Shown: positions 61,685 to 64,000 of the stretch, piece after piece | How the letters are laid out: the number at the start of each line of letters is the position of its first letter | Numbering within the stretch: the first letter of the stretch is position 1 | Origin: Brevundimonas sp. | Lineage (GTDB): Bacteria > Pseudomonadota > Alphaproteobacteria > Caulobacterales > Caulobacteraceae | Length of the DNA stretch: 64,000 bases | Direction: 5' to 3' | NCBI RefSeq assembly: GCF_027484365.1 | Contig: NZ_JAIXTC010000023.1 | Coordinates: 163,797 to 227,796, forward strand | Notes under the pieces: model-generated | What the model was told of the DNA's origin: nothing | Seen by the model: the letters and a program-made list of their open reading frames with translations, nothing else | Database searches by the model: none | Program-made: the position numbers and the translations under genes

Positions 61685-61898
61685 CGCCGGAATGCCGTCT
61701 TTACGTTGGCCGGTGAGTTCGTGGTGATTTCGGCCAGTCAGATCCTGCAGAATCCGACGACTTCGGTGAGGGAGGCTATACAATCGCTGCAGAAAGACTG
61801 CAGGAAATGCACAGTTGAAGCCTCCCCGTCGGGTCCGCTTTCTGGCGTAAGGTCTATGACCGCTTTCGACCCTTTGCGGCGGTCAAGAATGTCCGCTC
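61685..61898. other. Gap with decayed sequence
   Basis: No intact gene. A short frame from 61706 reads SVREAIQSLQKDCRKCTVE, vaguely like a CBS-domain segment, but it is not extended. The bases 61855-61890 contain a CCGCTTTCGACCC stretch of a type often seen in intergenic DNA. Confidence 0.4.
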
Positions 61899-62059
61899 AT
61901 GGCCGGCTTCGTGCACCTAAAGGAAGGTGTCGAGATGATCATGCCCGGCGAAAACGACGAGCTGATCACCCCGATTGCGATGGAAGAAAAGCTCCACTTC
62001 GCCATCCGCGAGGGCAGCTAACCGTCGGTGTCGGCGTCGTGGCCAAGGTCGTCGAGTCA
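61899..62059 (+). pseudogene. tuf: 3' remnant of an EF-Tu gene
   Basis: The frame from ATG 61899 reads [15 protein letters not shown], then [20 protein letters not shown] and a TAA at 62019. This is the EF-Tu C-terminus (domain III), with about four residues missing after MPGEN. In the next frame after the stop the final TVGVGVVAKVVE continues to ~62059, showing a one-base deletion. Domains I and II are absent. It is a fragment and cannot make EF-Tu. Confidence 0.85.
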
Positions 62060-62077
62060 GCAGTCTGGTGGCGCGCT

Positions 62078-62104
62078 GACGCGAGGCTCGCGGAGCCTCG
62101 CGTC
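62078..62104. other. Perfect 12-bp inverted repeat
   Basis: GACGCGAGGCTC-GCG-GAGCCTCGCGTC, extendable by GCGCT/AGCGC (62073-62112). It follows the EF-Tu remnant and may be its old terminator or the stem of a structured RNA. Confidence 0.6.
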
Positions 62105-62128
62105 TTGAGCGCGTATCAAGTTAGAAAA

Positions 62129-62160
62129 GGCCCTCCGGTGAGAACCGGGGGGCCTTTCTC
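62129..62160. terminator. Rho-independent terminator
   Basis: GGCCCTCCGGT-GAGA-ACCGGGGGGCC, 11-bp stem (one G-U), followed by TTTCTC and preceded by AAAA, so it can work both ways. Confidence 0.8.
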
Positions 62161-62255
62161 GCTTTGGACGAGCAAAAGCTTCACAAAACGGCGGTTGCTT
62201 AGCTCGTGGCTGAGCGTAGGGTTCGCCTATAGGTCGAAAAATCGGGAGCGGTCAA

Positions 62256-63362
62256 ATGCGACTTTGTGTCTTGTTCTTGGCAGTCGTCACACTAGCAGCC
62301 GCCCCGGCGCATGCACAAAACCAGCTTAGTAGTGCGGCGGTTGATGCAGTGCATTCGATGCATTTGGTGCGAGCATCGGCTTATGCTCCCGAACCAGTGG
62401 TTAAGCTTGAAACTTTAACTGTGCAACGATCTTGGTCTGACGCTCAGGCACGAGCCGCCGAAAGGCGCGCACGCACGGAGAGCCGGCGCGCGGAAGCTCA
62501 AGCACGGCAGGATCGGCGTAGACGGGAGTATGAGCGGAGCCGCGCGGAAGGTGAAGCTCGAAGGGCGCAGAGCAGGGCAGAGTTGGACGCCCGCGTCGCT
62601 GAAGCCCGGGCGCGCGCGGAGGCCCGGAGAAACCAGCGCACGCAGGAGTTAGAGGCCTGGCGAGCAGGGTCACAATCGTGGGATGCCGCGATCGCGGACT
62701 CAAACACCCAAACCTCGCCAACCATTTCTGACAAACAGGTCGCAGCTCTCCGTGCTGAAGAACAACAGTCAGCAACACAGCCCCCCGTCGTCCAGCCTCC
62801 GCTGTCTGGAACGGCAAGAAGTTATTCGTCAGACCTCCAAATGCGCGCATCTACATCGACGCCGTCGACACCAGTCTCCAACGCTCGGTCAGCGCCCGCA
62901 ACATTCAACTCGACACAAGTCCGAGAAAGTCTGGAGCAAATTCTGCTCGCAGACTCGGCCGGCTGGGCCTTTAACTCCTATGATACTGGAAGCGTGACAA
63001 ACGCGCGGCTTATATCTGATGGTGAAACGGGCTCAACTGCAGTTCAAGGCGATTATACCTATAATGGCGGGAGCAGGGGATGGATCAGAGCTAACATCAG
63101 TAATGGTCGTGTAGAATGCATAATCTACCATGATTATCCAAGCCGATGCCGGCCCGTGGGTGATTACTCCTATCAGTCGGGCGTTTTGAGTTTGCTGGTG
63201 GCGGCAGCCGTTACGGGAGCAGCCAATCCTTCGACTACATCTACGATTGAATCTTCCGCATCAGATAGAATGAGAGAGCGTAGACAGAGAGATGCGCAAG
63301 AAACGCAGGATGCTTGGCGTGAAAGACAACAGGATCGCGGCTGCTATCCTTCCGGCTGCTAA
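62256..63362 (+). CDS. Exported Arg/Ala-rich coiled-coil protein
   Basis: 368 residues. Signal peptide MRLCVLFLAVVTLAAAPAHA. Residues ~60-135 are an unusual charged helix (RRAEAQARQDRRRREYERSR; repeats of ARAEARR). A Thr/Ser-rich linker follows, then a C-terminal globular part (WAFNSYDTGSVTNARLISDG; VECIIYHDYPSRCRPVGDY) and a helical tail ending CYPSGC. GC and codon use drop well below neighbours, indicating acquired DNA. No family recognised. Confidence 0.75.
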   Translation: MRLCVLFLAVVTLAAAPAHAQNQLSSAAVDAVHSMHLVRASAYAPEPVVKLETLTVQRSWSDAQARAAERRARTESRRAEAQARQDRRRREYERSRAEGEARRAQSRAELDARVAEARARAEARRNQRTQELEAWRAGSQSWDAAIADSNTQTSPTISDKQVAALRAEEQQSATQPPVVQPPLSGTARSYSSDLQMRASTSTPSTPVSNARSAPATFNSTQVRESLEQILLADSAGWAFNSYDTGSVTNARLISDGETGSTAVQGDYTYNGGSRGWIRANISNGRVECIIYHDYPSRCRPVGDYSYQSGVLSLLVAAAVTGAANPSTTSTIESSASDRMRERRQRDAQETQDAWRERQQDRGCYPSGC

Positions 63363-63887
63363 CACGCAGCATGTTTGTGGAAGATTTTTTCGCCGTATAG
63401 GCTAGGTGCCTACGAGGGTACCGAAAAGCTGATCCTCGGATCAACCCAGAGTGTGTCGAGGTAGCTGCCGGTTGTGGCTAGTCGTTCGGCTTTCTCGTCG
63501 CCGGGTCCGCGCCGGTTTTACTGGAGTTGCTGCTGCCTCCGGAGCTGTCCTGTTCGGTGGCGGGGCGAGGCCGTTTGCCGTTACGGTCGGTGCGCTGGTT
63601 CTAGATTTTGGTCTGGCGCGGCCGACGGTTCGGATCCGTGATGGTCAGGTTCCGGGTTGGCCAGGGAAACCCCTGCATGAGAGCGAAGGTTTCGTTCGCC
63701 ACCCAGTTCAACCGTCCTCAAAGGGCGCATCGGCTAGAGATCGCGCTGGAATGGCGCTTGCGGCTGCGGTCGCTGATAGGTTTACCCCGTCAGGCCGAAA
63801 TTCGCCCCTTCCTGTCCGAATGATCGATGATCCTGTTCGGCCATCACCGCTGGCGCGATGGGCCGTTTGGATATCAGCTTCCCACGG
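63363..63887. other. Gap without a clear gene
   Basis: About 520 bases before the IS end. A short frame ending at 63823 (VSFATQFNRPQRAHRLEIAL) has no recognised relative. Nothing can be supported here. Confidence 0.4.
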
Positions 63888-64000
63888 CGGGCTCAACCGG
63901 TGAACGCAACACGCTAGCTTTTCTTCGGAGATGGAGCGTGGGCGATGAAGCAGCGGCGGCGGATCTACTATTCGGCGGCTCAGCGGGCTGAAATCTGGGA
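63888..64000 (+). mobile_element. Left end of an IS30-family element
   Basis: A terminal-repeat-like stretch GGCTCAACCGGTGAACGCAACA (about 63890-63911) resembles IS30 ends (core TCAAxxGGTxAACGCAACA). About 35 nt later the transposase begins. The element continues beyond the window. Confidence 0.65.
63945..64000 (+). CDS. IS30-family transposase, N-terminus only
   Basis: Reads MKQRRRIYYSAAQRAEIW, the typical start of IS30-like DDE transposases (RRRIYYTxEQxxEIWDRW), a helix-turn-helix DNA-binding region. GGAG 14 nt upstream. Cut by the window edge at residue 18. Confidence 0.8.
   Translation, partial: MKQRRRIYYSAAQRAEIW

Noticed and set aside
61706..61830. Fragment resembling a CBS-domain segment (SVREAIQSLQKDC)
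   Set aside because: Only about 20 residues look similar and the frame then degenerates; not enough to call a pseudogene.

Overview
The window is about 64 kb of GC-rich, tightly packed DNA. It most resembles a Caulobacterales alphaproteobacterium, probably Brevundimonas or a close relative. That assignment is inference from gene content: an Entner-Doudoroff operon, several TonB-dependent receptors, an Anbu-type proteasome operon, very short or leaderless 5' regions, and GANTC (CcrM-type) sites in a promoter. I see no rRNA, tRNA or CRISPR array.

Left part (1-13.4 kb): a partial DMT exporter and a Nudix hydrolase lie opposite an arsenic operon (arsR-arsC-acr3-arsH). A small pterin cluster follows: a 26-residue membrane peptide, a PTR1-like reductase with an altered catalytic lysine, FolB and a QueD/PTPS protein. 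Then come small membrane proteins, a CPA2 K+/H+ antiporter, a formamidase-like hydrolase, a stand-alone Lrp/AsnC sensor domain and two tandem, complementary acyl-CoA dehydrogenases.

Central part (13.4-36 kb): homogentisate dioxygenase, a DUF1295 protein and a TonB receptor carrying an EF-hand loop are followed on the minus strand by one long co-directional run. It reads: TrpR/YerC-like regulator, hisG, hisD, a HisC-like/HisB fusion, hisH, hisA, hisF, hisIE, zwf, pgl, edd, glk. Palindromic REP-like elements sit in this run on both sides of the HisC-like/HisB gene. Opposite the his promoter starts the four-gene Anbu operon (ATP-grasp, alpha-E, transglutaminase, Anbu peptidase).

Right-centre (36-48.5 kb): an iron-uptake pair (siderophore receptor plus PiuC) has two matching palindromes upstream. 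A TonB receptor that lacks a signal peptide follows, directly behind mpl. Mpl is divergent from an LD-carboxypeptidase (murein recycling). Next is a cluster of alpha/beta hydrolase, spermidine-synthase-like membrane protein, exported isoaspartyl-methyltransferase-like lipoprotein and a PepSY-type membrane protein.

Right part (48.5-64 kb): aspartate-family amino-acid and sulfur genes. metX-metB sits behind a SAM-I type riboswitch. An aspartokinase/homoserine dehydrogenase fusion without ACT domains sits behind a Thr-rich leader peptide and attenuator. thrB, thrC, cysD, cysNC, dusA and a TSUP exporter follow. The last 2.3 kb look like accessory DNA: a decayed EF-Tu 3' fragment, strong hairpins, an exported Arg/Ala-rich protein and the left end of an IS30-family element cut by the window edge.
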